Origin: Ferruginibacter sp.
GTDB taxonomy: Bacteria > Bacteroidota > Bacteroidia > Chitinophagales > Chitinophagaceae
Reading direction: 5' to 3'
Assembly (NCBI GenBank): GCA_025963635.1
Contig: JAOQAK010000072.1
Span: 124,001 to 188,000 of the forward strand
Length of the DNA: 64,000 nt
This document shows, piece by piece, positions 1 to 8,972 of this stretch; the first letter of the stretch is position 1, and each line of letters opens with the position of its first letter. The notes under the pieces were generated by a model. The model was not told the DNA's origin. It worked only from the letters and a program-made list of their open reading frames with translations, and searched no databases. The translations under genes were made by a program, and so were the position numbers.

Positions 1-2
1 TT

Positions 3-1253
3 GATTGTCGTGCCAATGTATTTACTTCTTTTGGCAGGATGAATGATACCAATAAAATTAAATTGGTATTGGATACGCTTAAAATGGTGGGTGTAAATGG
101 ATTGGTAATTGATGTGAAAGGTAGTTCTGGTTATACCATGTATGCCAGTGCCTACACCAAACAGTCGATTACCCAGGATGGCTATACGGTAACCCCCGGC
201 GTAGATTATGTTGGCTACATGATAAAGGAGGCTAAAAAGCGTTCTTTTAAAATTTATGCTTCCATTATCACGTTCGTGGAAGGTGATAACAGCCGCAGTG
301 CAGGCACCATATTCGATGATGCTGCATTTAGAGCAAAGTATGAATCAATTGTATGTGATGTAAACGGCAACCGGGTTCCCGTTACCAGCACCGGCAGAAA
401 TGGTTTTGTAAACCCTGCACAGCCGGAAGTGCAAACACGTGCATTAAATATTATTAAAGAACTGGTGCAGAAATATGATATCGACGGCCTGGTGCTGGAT
501 TATTGCCGTTATACCGATATCGATGCTGATTTTTCTGATTACAGCAAATCAAAATTTATCGAATTCTTAAAAACCAGGTACAGTGACAACGATGCCGCCA
601 ATATGAATTTCCCTGGTGACGTGGTAGCCTCCTGGAAAAAGAACGGTGATCAAACCGTTCCCAATACTACTGGTAAATATTATAATAAATGGCTTTTTTA
701 CAGGGCTTCCGTTATCCATGATTTTGTAGTGAAAGCGAGGGCGGCTGTAAAGAGCGTAAAGCCCGCTGTTACATTTGGTGTGTACGTGGGTGCATGGTAC
801 ACTACTTACTACCAGGTAGGGGTAAACTGGGCCAGCAATGCATACGATCCCTTTAATGACCAGGCAGTTCGTTTCGACTGGGCCTATCCAAACTATGCTG
901 AAACCGGGTATGCCGAACAATTGGATCATTTAATGACCGGTAATTATTTCACACAATTGATGCTGGCTGATAATCCTGCTACTGCCAGCTTACAATATCA
1001 TTGGTGGAGCGTAGAAGGTTCTATAAACGGTACTCAATACATTACCAAAAATAAAGTGCCCCTGTACGGCAGTATTGATATGGGAAATGTAGATTGGGCC
1101 AGCCAGGCAGATATTTCTAAGACTATTAAATATATCCTTTCAAGAACATCCGGAGGCGTAATGCTTTTTGATGTTGTACACGCCTATGCTCCGCAAACCA
1201 ATCGTCTTAAGCAGCCTTTGTGGAATGCTATACGGGACGGGGTTCAGAAATAA
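3..1253 (+). CDS. GHL10-type family 10-like glycosyl hydrolase, 5' partial
   Basis: The reading frame is open from base 3, and the residues before the first ATG (base 39) look coding, so the true start lies outside the window. Counted from base 39 the visible 404 residues read as a TIM barrel of the COG1649/GHL10 group. An early strand contains GLVIDVKGSSG (21-31), and a strand containing DGLVLDYCRY (149-158) carries Asp154 where this group places active-site acids. The barrel is rich in Trp and Tyr, as expected for sugar binding. Family members are exported and hydrolyse glycans, but few substrates are known. It is followed after 94 bp by a phosphoesterase gene on the same strand and is probably an upstream member of the long + strand operon. 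The family call is fairly sure; the substrate is unknown. Confidence 0.75.
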   Translation, partial: DCRANVFTSFGRMNDTNKIKLVLDTLKMVGVNGLVIDVKGSSGYTMYASAYTKQSITQDGYTVTPGVDYVGYMIKEAKKRSFKIYASIITFVEGDNSRSAGTIFDDAAFRAKYESIVCDVNGNRVPVTSTGRNGFVNPAQPEVQTRALNIIKELVQKYDIDGLVLDYCRYTDIDADFSDYSKSKFIEFLKTRYSDNDAANMNFPGDVVASWKKNGDQTVPNTTGKYYNKWLFYRASVIHDFVVKARAAVKSVKPAVTFGVYVGAWYTTYYQVGVNWASNAYDPFNDQAVRFDWAYPNYAETGYAEQLDHLMTGNYFTQLMLADNPATASLQYHWWSVEGSINGTQYITKNKVPLYGSIDMGNVDWASQADISKTIKYILSRTSGGVMLFDVVHAYAPQTNRLKQPLWNAIRDGVQK

Positions 1254-1476
1254 TGTGTGGCAGCAGGCAAAGCAAAGTTTGATTGAATAAGATTTTTACA
1301 GCTGGAACACTTGCCGGAAATTAAGTCATGCTTCCACTAACAGGAGAATGGCCGCTTTTTGGTTCCAAATATTTATTAAAAAGCAAACCCGGCTAGCAGC
1401 GATTTCTTTCATCAACAAACAGTGGTTTCAATATCTGCAGCGGGGCACATTTGTCATCTTTTTTAAACAGCTAATT

Positions 1477-2964
1477 GTGAAACATCGCAATAATTTTTTT
1501 TATTGGTTGCTGATAGGCTCAATTGCAGCAGGCTGTTTTTTTACTAAATCAGCCAGTGGTCAGTCTCAGGTTTACAGGCATATCCTGCTACATGGAAAAG
1601 TTTTAACGGCCGCGGGAAAACCACTTGCCAATATTGCTGTTACAGATGGCACCAGCATTGTTTCAACCAATGCCAAAGGCATCTACACGATACCAAGCAG
1701 CAATGAAGCTATGTTTGTTTATATCACTGTACCTGCAGGTTATGAAATACCCATGAAAAATTATATGGCTTTTTTCTACCAGGAAATTAAGGCAGTAAAT
1801 GGTGTTTTCAAAGCAGATTTTATATTATCGAAATTACAACAGGATGATACCAGGCATTCAACAATAGTATGGGCCGATCCGCAGATCAACAATAAAGAAG
1901 AGGCGGACATGTTGCTCGCCACTGCCGTGCCTGATACCAGGGAACTGGCGAAGGAATTATCTGCAAAAGGACCGGTGCAGGGGATTGCTGCCGGGGATCT
2001 TTCCTGGGATGCGCCTCCAATCATTCCCGCATATAAAAAGGCGATTGCTGAAACCGGTATTCCTTTTTACCAGGTGCTGGGCAACCACGATATGGATATC
2101 AATGTAAGAACAGATGAACAATCCGACAGTACCTTTAAAAAGAGTATGGGGCCTACCTGGTATTCATTTAACAGGGGCCGTGCGCATTACGTGGTGCTCG
2201 ACAATATCTTTTATTATTCGGATGGATACAATTACATGGGATATATAACTGAAAAGCAATTCAGGTGGCTGGAGCAGGACTTACAGAGGATCAGGCCGGG
2301 CTCACTGGTTTTTGTTTCGATGCATATATCCGCCTATACGGAAGAAAAAAAACGGCAACATGCCAAGGAAGATAACCCGGGCAGCATAACAGTTAACCGG
2401 AAATATTTATACGCGTTACTGAAACCATTTAAGGCGCATATGTTAACCGGTCATACGCATTACAATGAAAATTTCATCGAAGCGGGCGTGTACCAGCACA
2501 TACACGCAGCAGTCTGCGGTACCTGGTGGATTTCCAAACTATGTGGCGATGGCACACCGCGGGGTTATGGTGTGTATGAAATAAATGGTGATAGCCTTAG
2601 CTGGTATTACAAATCCATTGGGTATGATAAAAATTACCAGATGAGACTTTACTCAAGGGGTGTTTATAAAAATAAGCCGGCAGATGTAGCCGCGAATGTT
2701 TGGAATTACGATAGCGAATGGCGGGTGGTATGGTATGAAGATGGCATTCTGAAAGGCGATATGCGCCGGGAGACTGACTTTGATGCAGCTGAACAGGCAT
2801 TTTTAACAGGACCCGAAAGACCGGCAAAATATCCCTGGGCCCAGCCTTTATTAACCGATCACTTGTTTTTTGCCACTCCATCAGCAACAGCCAAAAATAT
2901 TCGTATTGTAGTAACCGACAGGTTCGGCAGGCAATACAACCAGGAGATGGTATTGAAAAATTAA
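1477..2964 (+). CDS. Exported calcineurin-like metallophosphoesterase
   Basis: All five blocks of a binuclear-metal calcineurin-like phosphoesterase are present (numbering from the GTG at 1477): DPQ (134-136), GDLSWD (173-178), GNHD (202-205), MH (282-283) and GHTH (325-328). An N-terminal beta domain of the kind found in MetallophosN proteins and a C-terminal extension (MetallophosC-like) flank the catalytic core. The frame extends upstream to an ATG at 1348, but those 43 residues look non-coding. Starting at GTG 1477 gives a clean signal peptide (KHR n-region, hydrophobic core, possible lipobox Cys20), so this start is preferred. It hydrolyses a phosphomonoester or phosphodiester outside the cytoplasm; the substrate is unknown. 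The next gene is a phosphodiester glycosidase, which suggests both act on phosphate-linked sugars. Confidence 0.85.
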   Translation: MKHRNNFFYWLLIGSIAAGCFFTKSASGQSQVYRHILLHGKVLTAAGKPLANIAVTDGTSIVSTNAKGIYTIPSSNEAMFVYITVPAGYEIPMKNYMAFFYQEIKAVNGVFKADFILSKLQQDDTRHSTIVWADPQINNKEEADMLLATAVPDTRELAKELSAKGPVQGIAAGDLSWDAPPIIPAYKKAIAETGIPFYQVLGNHDMDINVRTDEQSDSTFKKSMGPTWYSFNRGRAHYVVLDNIFYYSDGYNYMGYITEKQFRWLEQDLQRIRPGSLVFVSMHISAYTEEKKRQHAKEDNPGSITVNRKYLYALLKPFKAHMLTGHTHYNENFIEAGVYQHIHAAVCGTWWISKLCGDGTPRGYGVYEINGDSLSWYYKSIGYDKNYQMRLYSRGVYKNKPADVAANVWNYDSEWRVVWYEDGILKGDMRRETDFDAAEQAFLTGPERPAKYPWAQPLLTDHLFFATPSATAKNIRIVVTDRFGRQYNQEMVLKN

Positions 2965-3012
2965 TGCTCTGTATGTATAAATATTTATCAGTAACCATCA
3001 ATTCAATAGTAA

Positions 3013-4041
3013 ATGTATAGGGCGAAAAAATACCAGGTACTTGTATGGCTCACCGCAACCCTGTTGACATTAGCAGCCTGCGGAAAAAAAGAGAATCATT
3101 ATGGTAATCCTCCAGTAATTATTCCGCCCGTAACCGTTCCCGATACCGGGACTCTTGTGAAATTGCCTTCACAGTGGACGAAGCAAACAACGCTTATGAA
3201 TGGATTTCCAGCCGGTATAGAGGTCTATAGAAATACAGCCTTGTTTAATGGAATTACTTTGAATGCTTATACCCTGGTGTTTGATCCCAAAAATACAGGC
3301 ATTGAATGGAAACCAATATTGGCAGCTAAAAATAAAACGCCGAGTGCGGGTTACAATGAAGAACCGGGTATAAAATACGCTTGCATAAATGGCGGTTACT
3401 TTGGAACCAATATATCGTATAGCCTGGTGGTGAACAATGCAACCGTATTGGCACCCAATATTAAGACGCTTGTAAGACCTTACAATGGATCCGATGTAAA
3501 TTATTATCCTACACGTGGGGCCTTTGGTATTACGGCCAGTGGCATTCCGGAAGTTACTTGGATGTACAATGCGGGAAGCGCCAATGAATTATTGTACAGC
3601 TATACACAGCCCGCCGCTAATAAAGAAGGGATTGCTCCCTTACCCATGCCCAATGCGGCCGGTGCAGTAACATGGAATGTATTGAATGCAATTGGCGGAT
3701 CACCGGTATTGATAAAAAATGATGTAGTGAAAATAACCGATGCAGAAGAGTTGATTGTAGTGGATAATACCATCCAGCGTGCAAGAACAGCGATCGGGTA
3801 TAATGCAGATGGCAAAGTATTGATACTGGTAGTTGAAGGAGGTAATCCTACTGGTGCAAAAGGGTTGAACCTGCAGGATCTTGCAGCTCTTCTGAAAAGT
3901 ATGGGATGTACCAATGCTTTGAATTTAGATGGAGGCGGTTCTACCGATATGGTGGTAAACGGGCAATTAACCGTAAAGCCATCAGACGCAGCGGGAGAAC
4001 GGCCGGTGATGAGTATGCTGCTCCTAAAAAAGAAACAATAA
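3013..4041 (+). CDS. Phosphodiester glycosidase (NAGPA family) lipoprotein
   Basis: This 342-residue protein has a signal peptide ending in LAAC, so it is a lipoprotein (Cys23). The body matches the NAGPA / phosphodiester glycosidase family (PF09992), with the conserved NGGYF (126-130) and DGGGSTDM (306-313) motifs. The family includes the mammalian uncovering enzyme, which removes GlcNAc from GlcNAc-1-phosphodiesters; bacterial members act on polysaccharide or teichoic phosphodiesters. The gene lies 48 bp after the metallophosphoesterase and 30 bp before a NagX-like gene. That places it in a GlcNAc-flavoured operon and makes a GlcNAc-phosphodiester substrate plausible but unproven. Confidence 0.85.
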   Translation: MYRAKKYQVLVWLTATLLTLAACGKKENHYGNPPVIIPPVTVPDTGTLVKLPSQWTKQTTLMNGFPAGIEVYRNTALFNGITLNAYTLVFDPKNTGIEWKPILAAKNKTPSAGYNEEPGIKYACINGGYFGTNISYSLVVNNATVLAPNIKTLVRPYNGSDVNYYPTRGAFGITASGIPEVTWMYNAGSANELLYSYTQPAANKEGIAPLPMPNAAGAVTWNVLNAIGGSPVLIKNDVVKITDAEELIVVDNTIQRARTAIGYNADGKVLILVVEGGNPTGAKGLNLQDLAALLKSMGCTNALNLDGGGSTDMVVNGQLTVKPSDAAGERPVMSMLLLKKKQ

Positions 4042-4071
4042 TTCAAATCATACAAATATTATTATTCATTC

Positions 4072-5472
4072 ATGCAGCAACGCAACCAAAGTTTAGATGC
4101 GCTTAGAGGCTTTGCCATATTGGCAATGGTACTTTCCAGCAGCATCGCATTTGGCATACTGCCTGCATGGATGTACCATGCCCAGGAACCACCGCCTTCG
4201 CATGCATTTATACCCACGCATCCGGGCATATCCTGGGTAGACCTGGTATTTCCTTTTTTTCTTTTTAGCATGGGTGCCGCGATTCCATTGGCCTTTCATA
4301 AAAAAATAAAAAATGGTATTTCTTTTTCAACCGTTTTTTTGATAGCTGCAAAGCGGTTTGTACTGCTTACTTTTTTCGCCTTGTTTACTTTGCACGCCAG
4401 GGCAGGTATCATGTCATCATCGCCGCAGGTGTTTCATTACCTGCTGTCAATGGCAGCATTTGTTTTAATATTCTTCCAGTTTTGTAATCCGTTTGGTCCG
4501 GCGTATAAAAAAACCGGTATTGTATTACAGGTCCTGGCATTCCTGCTGGCAATAATAATGATGTATGTGTTGCCTTATAAAGATGGCAACGGCTTTTCAT
4601 TGTATAAAAGTGATATCATCATTATAGTGCTGGCAAATATGGCTTTTTTTGGAACACTTGCCTGGTGGTTTACAAGAAAAAATCTTTGGGCAAGACTATT
4701 GATATTGCCATTTGTGATGGCTGTTTTTTTAAGTGGAAAGGAGGTGGGTACCTGGACGGAAATACTCTTTAACTGGTCGCCTGTCCCCTGGATGTATAAG
4801 TTCTATTACTTAAAATATCTCTTCATAATTACACCAGGCACTTTAGCTGGTGAATGGATGCTAGAGGATGGAGAAAACAGCGGGCCGCGGGAAGATATGA
4901 ATACTAAAATTCATTCCTGGTGGATACCGATACTTTGCCTCGGCCTTGTTATTTTAAATGTGGTATGTCTCTTTTACCGTTATTTACTACTCGATCTTTT
5001 TTGCAGCATCGCCATTATCATTGCCTTGCATTTTCTCTTAAAAGCAAAGGACGTAAAGGATATGAAAATGATAAAACATTTTTTTATTGCCGGCGCTTAC
5101 CTGTTGTTGTTAGGATTGTTTTTTGAAGGATTTGAGGGAGGCGTTAAGAAAGATCCCTCCACATATAGTTATTATTTTATTACGGCAGGACTGGCTTTTT
5201 TTATGTTCCTGATTTTTAACGGGCTGCAGGTTGCAAAGAGCATGAAGCATGTCATTGATTTCCTGGCTATGAACGGGCGAAACCCAATGGTGGCCTATGT
5301 AACAGGTAACTTGCTGTTGATACCCCTGCTGCATTTATCTGGTACCATGCCGGCATTTATGGCAATGGATCACAATGTGATTACTGGGTTTATAAAAGGA
5401 TGTTTGTTTACTGGTATTGTATCGATGGTTACTGTGTTTACGGTAAAGAAAAAATGGTTTTGGAAAACTTAA
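4072..5472 (+). CDS. NagX-like DUF5009 / COG4299 membrane protein (HGSNAT-like)
   Basis: A 466-residue polytopic membrane protein with an N-terminal RNQSLDALRGFAILAMVL segment followed by about ten hydrophobic helices. This start and the early WVDLVFPFFLFSMG segment are typical of COG4299/DUF5009, distant relatives of heparan-alpha-glucosaminide N-acetyltransferase. Homologues called NagX occur in the GlcNAc and chitin regulons of Shewanella and Xanthomonas. A role in transmembrane acetyl transfer to amino sugars has been proposed but is not established. It lies 30 bp after the phosphodiester glycosidase and 9 bp before an SGNH esterase. Together with the NagB fusion downstream it supports amino-sugar catabolism for the operon. 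Confidence 0.8.
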   Translation: MQQRNQSLDALRGFAILAMVLSSSIAFGILPAWMYHAQEPPPSHAFIPTHPGISWVDLVFPFFLFSMGAAIPLAFHKKIKNGISFSTVFLIAAKRFVLLTFFALFTLHARAGIMSSSPQVFHYLLSMAAFVLIFFQFCNPFGPAYKKTGIVLQVLAFLLAIIMMYVLPYKDGNGFSLYKSDIIIIVLANMAFFGTLAWWFTRKNLWARLLILPFVMAVFLSGKEVGTWTEILFNWSPVPWMYKFYYLKYLFIITPGTLAGEWMLEDGENSGPREDMNTKIHSWWIPILCLGLVILNVVCLFYRYLLLDLFCSIAIIIALHFLLKAKDVKDMKMIKHFFIAGAYLLLLGLFFEGFEGGVKKDPSTYSYYFITAGLAFFMFLIFNGLQVAKSMKHVIDFLAMNGRNPMVAYVTGNLLLIPLLHLSGTMPAFMAMDHNVITGFIKGCLFTGIVSMVTVFTVKKKWFWKT

Positions 5473-5481
5473 TAAACAGGT

Positions 5482-6156
5482 ATGCGAATGAAAAGAACAA
5501 TAGCTGGGGTACTCTTTTACTGCCTGGTCTCTATAACAGCAAGTGGGCAGGAGGATTCGTCTTTTCACAACTATTTGTATGACAGCCGGACGAATTATTT
5601 TAATCAATTGCCGCCACAGAAAAAATCGGTTATTTTTTTCGGCGATAGCATTACACAATGGGGCGACTGGTCAGAACTCTTTGGTTTTAGAAAGATTTTG
5701 AATAGGGGCATTGCCGGCGATAATACTTATGGGCTGCTGGCTCGCATAGACGAAATTATACGACATGATCCAAAAAAGATATTCATTTTAGTTGGCACAA
5801 ACGACCTTAATAAAAAAAGTACCATTGCCTCCATCGTGCGAACTTACGGTAGTATTATCGATGCGTTGAAAAAGCAATTACCCGCAACTAAAATATATGT
5901 ACAAAGCGTATTGCCAATCAATGAACAATTGATAAACCGTCAATATTATTCCGGTACAAATGAACAGATTACAGATCTTAATACCGCATTGAAAGGGATG
6001 GCCGCCAGCATGCAGGTGACATACGTAGATCTATACAACAGCTTACTGGATGACAGGCGCCAGTTGAAGGCAGGTTACACCTATGACGGTTTGCATCTTT
6101 CAGGTAATGGGTATCTTGCATGGGTAAAGTTGCTTACCAATAGAAAATTATTGTAA
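5482..6156 (+). CDS. Exported SGNH/GDSL esterase, paralogue 1
   Basis: A 224-residue SGNH-fold hydrolase with a signal peptide (1-21, ending ASG). Block I is FFGDSITQ with Ser56 as nucleophile, block II is GIAGDNT, block III is GTNDL, and block V is DGLHL with Asp202 and His205. These fit the PAF-acetylhydrolase-like GDSL group that deacylates carbohydrates and other esters. A second ATG at 5488 is an equally good start. It is the first of four homologous copies (the others at 7604, 8298 and 8972) and is separated from them by an AmpG-like transporter. It lies 9 bp after the NagX-like gene, so translational coupling is likely. O-deacetylation of a glycan is inferred from context. Confidence 0.87.
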   Translation: MRMKRTIAGVLFYCLVSITASGQEDSSFHNYLYDSRTNYFNQLPPQKKSVIFFGDSITQWGDWSELFGFRKILNRGIAGDNTYGLLARIDEIIRHDPKKIFILVGTNDLNKKSTIASIVRTYGSIIDALKKQLPATKIYVQSVLPINEQLINRQYYSGTNEQITDLNTALKGMAASMQVTYVDLYNSLLDDRRQLKAGYTYDGLHLSGNGYLAWVKLLTNRKLL

Positions 6157-6188
6157 TAATATCTTAAGCTCGAAAAACAAGAAAAACT

Positions 6189-7490
6189 ATGGTGTTAAAC
6201 CAACCAATAAAAAAAAGGCATCCCGCTTCCTGGATACCTACCACCTGGTTTGCGATGGGATTGCCTTTTGTAGCGCTGGCTTCGGCCACTTCTATCATGT
6301 ACAAAAACATGGGCATATCCAATTCGCAAATTGCTTTCTGGACCTCCCTGGTCATGTTGCCCTGGACATTAAAACCGCTCTGGGGGCCATTTTTGGAGAT
6401 GTTTAAAACAAAAAAGTTTTTTGTATATACCACACAAATATTCACAGGTTGCTTGTTTGGCCTCGTGGCGTTAAGCTTGCATGCAAATTACTTTTTTGCT
6501 ATTTCGATCTGTATACTGTCAATAATCGCCATTAGCGGTGCCACCCATGATACGGCGGCAGACGGCGTATACCTGAATGAACTCACCGAAAAATTGCAGG
6601 CTAAATACGTGGGTTGGCAAGGTGCTTTTTACAATATTGCTAAAGTATGTTCTGGCGGAGTGTTGGTTTATTTTGCAGGAGAACTGGAAAAGCGTATAGG
6701 CATAGTGAATGCCTGGACAGCCGTGATGATTTTGTACGGTTTGATAATGATATTGCTTGGCCTGTATAATATGAAAATGCTTCCTACAGGTGGTACATCG
6801 AAAAATGTGCATTCTATCAAAGAGGGATTTGAAACACTGAAAGATGTAACCATAACATTTTTTCAGAAAAAGAATATATGGATGAGTTTATGTTTTATTG
6901 TTTTGTACCGCTTTGCGGAAGGACAGGCCATCAAAATTATCCCGCTTTTCTTTAAGGCTCCCAGGTCTGACGGCGGGCTCGGATTATCCACTTCTCAAAT
7001 TGGTGTAATGTATGGCGTATTCGGATCTATCGCTTTTGTATTGGGGTCAATTGTAGCCGGGTATTATGTTTCTAACCGGGGCCTCTCCAGGAAAACCTTA
7101 CTGGTACTTTGCGCTTTCTTTAATGTGCCATTTGCTGCTTATGCATTTCTGGCCATTGCATTACCTCAAAATCTCTACATCATTGGCGGGGCAGTGGCAG
7201 TAGAATATTTTGGCTACGGCTTTGGTTTTGTAGGCTTAATACTTTTTATCATGCAGCAGATTGCACCAGGTAAATATAAAATGGCACACTATGCATTTGG
7301 CAGCGGCCTGATGAATTTGGGCTTTATGATACCATCCATGGTAAGTGGTTTTTTAAGTGATTATTTTGGCTATAAAGAATTTTTCATTTGGGTACTGATT
7401 TCCACCATACCGGCATTTATAATCACCTGGTTGGTGCCAATTCAAAAACAGGCGGAAGCAACAGCAGTAGGGGAACCATCCGTTACATAA
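6189..7490 (+). CDS. MFS transporter, AmpG-like
   Basis: A 433-residue major facilitator superfamily protein with about twelve hydrophobic helices. The DTAADGVYLN segment near residue 120, after the fourth helix, resembles the D-x-AAD motif of the AmpG/SLC33 branch, whose best-known members import anhydro-muropeptides. It probably imports the mono- or disaccharide released by the exported enzymes encoded around it. The cytoplasmic NagB-PIG-L fusion downstream would then receive an amino sugar, but no sugar kinase is encoded in the window. It sits 32 bp after one SGNH esterase and about 110 bp before the next three. The exact substrate cannot be read from the sequence. Confidence 0.82.
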   Translation: MVLNQPIKKRHPASWIPTTWFAMGLPFVALASATSIMYKNMGISNSQIAFWTSLVMLPWTLKPLWGPFLEMFKTKKFFVYTTQIFTGCLFGLVALSLHANYFFAISICILSIIAISGATHDTAADGVYLNELTEKLQAKYVGWQGAFYNIAKVCSGGVLVYFAGELEKRIGIVNAWTAVMILYGLIMILLGLYNMKMLPTGGTSKNVHSIKEGFETLKDVTITFFQKKNIWMSLCFIVLYRFAEGQAIKIIPLFFKAPRSDGGLGLSTSQIGVMYGVFGSIAFVLGSIVAGYYVSNRGLSRKTLLVLCAFFNVPFAAYAFLAIALPQNLYIIGGAVAVEYFGYGFGFVGLILFIMQQIAPGKYKMAHYAFGSGLMNLGFMIPSMVSGFLSDYFGYKEFFIWVLISTIPAFIITWLVPIQKQAEATAVGEPSVT

Positions 7491-7603
7491 ATCATATCGC
7501 TTCATTAAAAGCCATCAGTAATTCCTTGCCGGTGTTATGATCACCTTCATATTTAAGCGGCGTAAGAGTTAAACTTTGAACAAAAGAAAAATTGACAGAT
7601 AAC

Positions 7604-8284
7604 ATGAAGAAAATAAGCGCCCTATTGGTTCTGGTAATTTGCGCCGTCTTCGCTTTTGCACAAGCAGGTGGCAATACAGATAGCAGCTATGCCAATGGCT
7701 ATTATGTAGAAAGAGTGAAATATTTCGCTCAATTGAAAGCGCCGGAAAAGGCGATCATTTTTTTAGGTAACAGTATTACAGAAGCAGGTGAATGGCAGGA
7801 AGTATTACCTGGAAAAAAGGTCATCAACAGGGGTATCAGCGGGGATAACAGTTTTGGGGTATATGCCCGGCTGGACGCATTGTTAACATTAAAACCCGCC
7901 AAAGTTTTTTTACTGATCGGTATCAACGACCTGAAACGGGGAACCCCACTGGAAGTTATTCTGAATAACTACAGAAAGATTATCGGGAAAATAAAAAAGG
8001 ATGCGCCTAAAACAACATTGTATTTGCAAAGCGTGTTGCCGGTAGCCGAATCCGTTATACCTGCCATTTATGCTAAAATAACCAACGAAAAAGTAAAGGA
8101 GTTGAACAAAGGAATCAAGGAGCTAGCTGACAGTAACCATCTTACTTATATTGATTTATACAACGATGTTTTTGTAAGCAACCAGGGGCAGTTGAAAATT
8201 GAATTCACTACCGATGGATTGCATTTAAAAGCGGCCGCCTATATTATTTGGGCAAAATATCTGCAAGACAAGAAATATTTATAA
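7604..8284 (+). CDS. Exported SGNH/GDSL esterase, paralogue 2
   Basis: This 226-residue protein starts at ATG 7604. The frame continues up to a TTG at 7592, but MKKISALLVLVICAVFAFAQ is a complete signal peptide, so the ATG is preferred. It has the SGNH blocks FLGNSIT (Ser57), GISGDNS, GINDL and DGLHL. Block I reads GNS instead of the usual GDS, as in the next copy. It is clearly homologous along its full length to the 5482, 8298 and 8972 genes. It is probably a secreted carbohydrate O-acyl esterase, with overlapping or stepwise specificity relative to its paralogues. Confidence 0.86.
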   Translation: MKKISALLVLVICAVFAFAQAGGNTDSSYANGYYVERVKYFAQLKAPEKAIIFLGNSITEAGEWQEVLPGKKVINRGISGDNSFGVYARLDALLTLKPAKVFLLIGINDLKRGTPLEVILNNYRKIIGKIKKDAPKTTLYLQSVLPVAESVIPAIYAKITNEKVKELNKGIKELADSNHLTYIDLYNDVFVSNQGQLKIEFTTDGLHLKAAAYIIWAKYLQDKKYL

Positions 8285-8297
8285 AATAAAAACACAC

Positions 8298-8972
8298 ATG
8301 AATAAAACCTTCCTGTTGGTACTGTCACTACTCATTGTTATGAATGGACAGGCACAGCAAAAAAAAATTGACAGTAGCTATAACAATATCTATTACCAGC
8401 AACGGATGGATCTTTACAATGGATTGCCGCACCAAAAAAAGGCCATTGTTTTTTTAGGCAATAGCATTACGGAAAGAGGGCCCTGGTCAGAATTGATTCC
8501 TGGCAAGGCTGTAATCAACCGGGGCATTGGAGGTGATAATACTTTTGGCGTATTGGCCCGTCTCGATAAAGTGCTGGAAGATAAGCCGGCTGTTATTTTC
8601 CTGTTGATCGGGATCAATGATATCGGCCGTAGTTTACCCGTTACGGTGATCGCTAATAATTACCGGCGTATTGTGGAGAGGGTACAGGCGCAATCACCTA
8701 AAACTACTTTGTACCTGCAAAGCGTGTTGCCCATGAATGACTCCATTTTAACTGCCGCTTATTTGAAGAATAAGAAGGATACCATACTGGCTTTAAATAA
8801 AGAGATCATAAAATTGGCGGAAGAAAAAAAGCTCACTTATATTAACCTGCATGAAGTATTCGCCGATGCCAACGGAGATTTGAAACCTGCCCTGGCATTG
8901 GATGGAATTCATTTAAAACCGGCTGCATACATTCAGTGGGTTGATTACCTGAGAAAGAAAAAATTACTGTAA
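8298..8972 (+). CDS. Exported SGNH/GDSL esterase, paralogue 3
   Basis: A 224-residue protein with a signal peptide (1-19) and the SGNH blocks FLGNSITE (Ser56), GIGGDNT, GINDI and DGIHL (Asp202, His205). Like paralogue 2 it has GNS in block I. It lies 13 bp after paralogue 2, and its TAA stop overlaps the ATG of paralogue 4 by one base, so the three genes are almost certainly co-translated. The catalytic set is complete, so this is not a decaying duplicate. Substrate inferred only: an O-acylated glycan. Confidence 0.86.
   Translation: MNKTFLLVLSLLIVMNGQAQQKKIDSSYNNIYYQQRMDLYNGLPHQKKAIVFLGNSITERGPWSELIPGKAVINRGIGGDNTFGVLARLDKVLEDKPAVIFLLIGINDIGRSLPVTVIANNYRRIVERVQAQSPKTTLYLQSVLPMNDSILTAAYLKNKKDTILALNKEIIKLAEEKKLTYINLHEVFADANGDLKPALALDGIHLKPAAYIQWVDYLRKKKLL

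Noticed and set aside
567..929. Long minus-strand ORF inside the GHL10 gene
   Set aside because: It lies fully within a well-supported coding frame on the other strand and has no recognisable domain.
1348..1476. Upstream extension of the metallophosphoesterase from ATG 1348
   Set aside because: The 43 extra residues look non-coding and would bury the signal peptide; GTG 1477 fits better, though an AGGAG directly before 1348 leaves some doubt.
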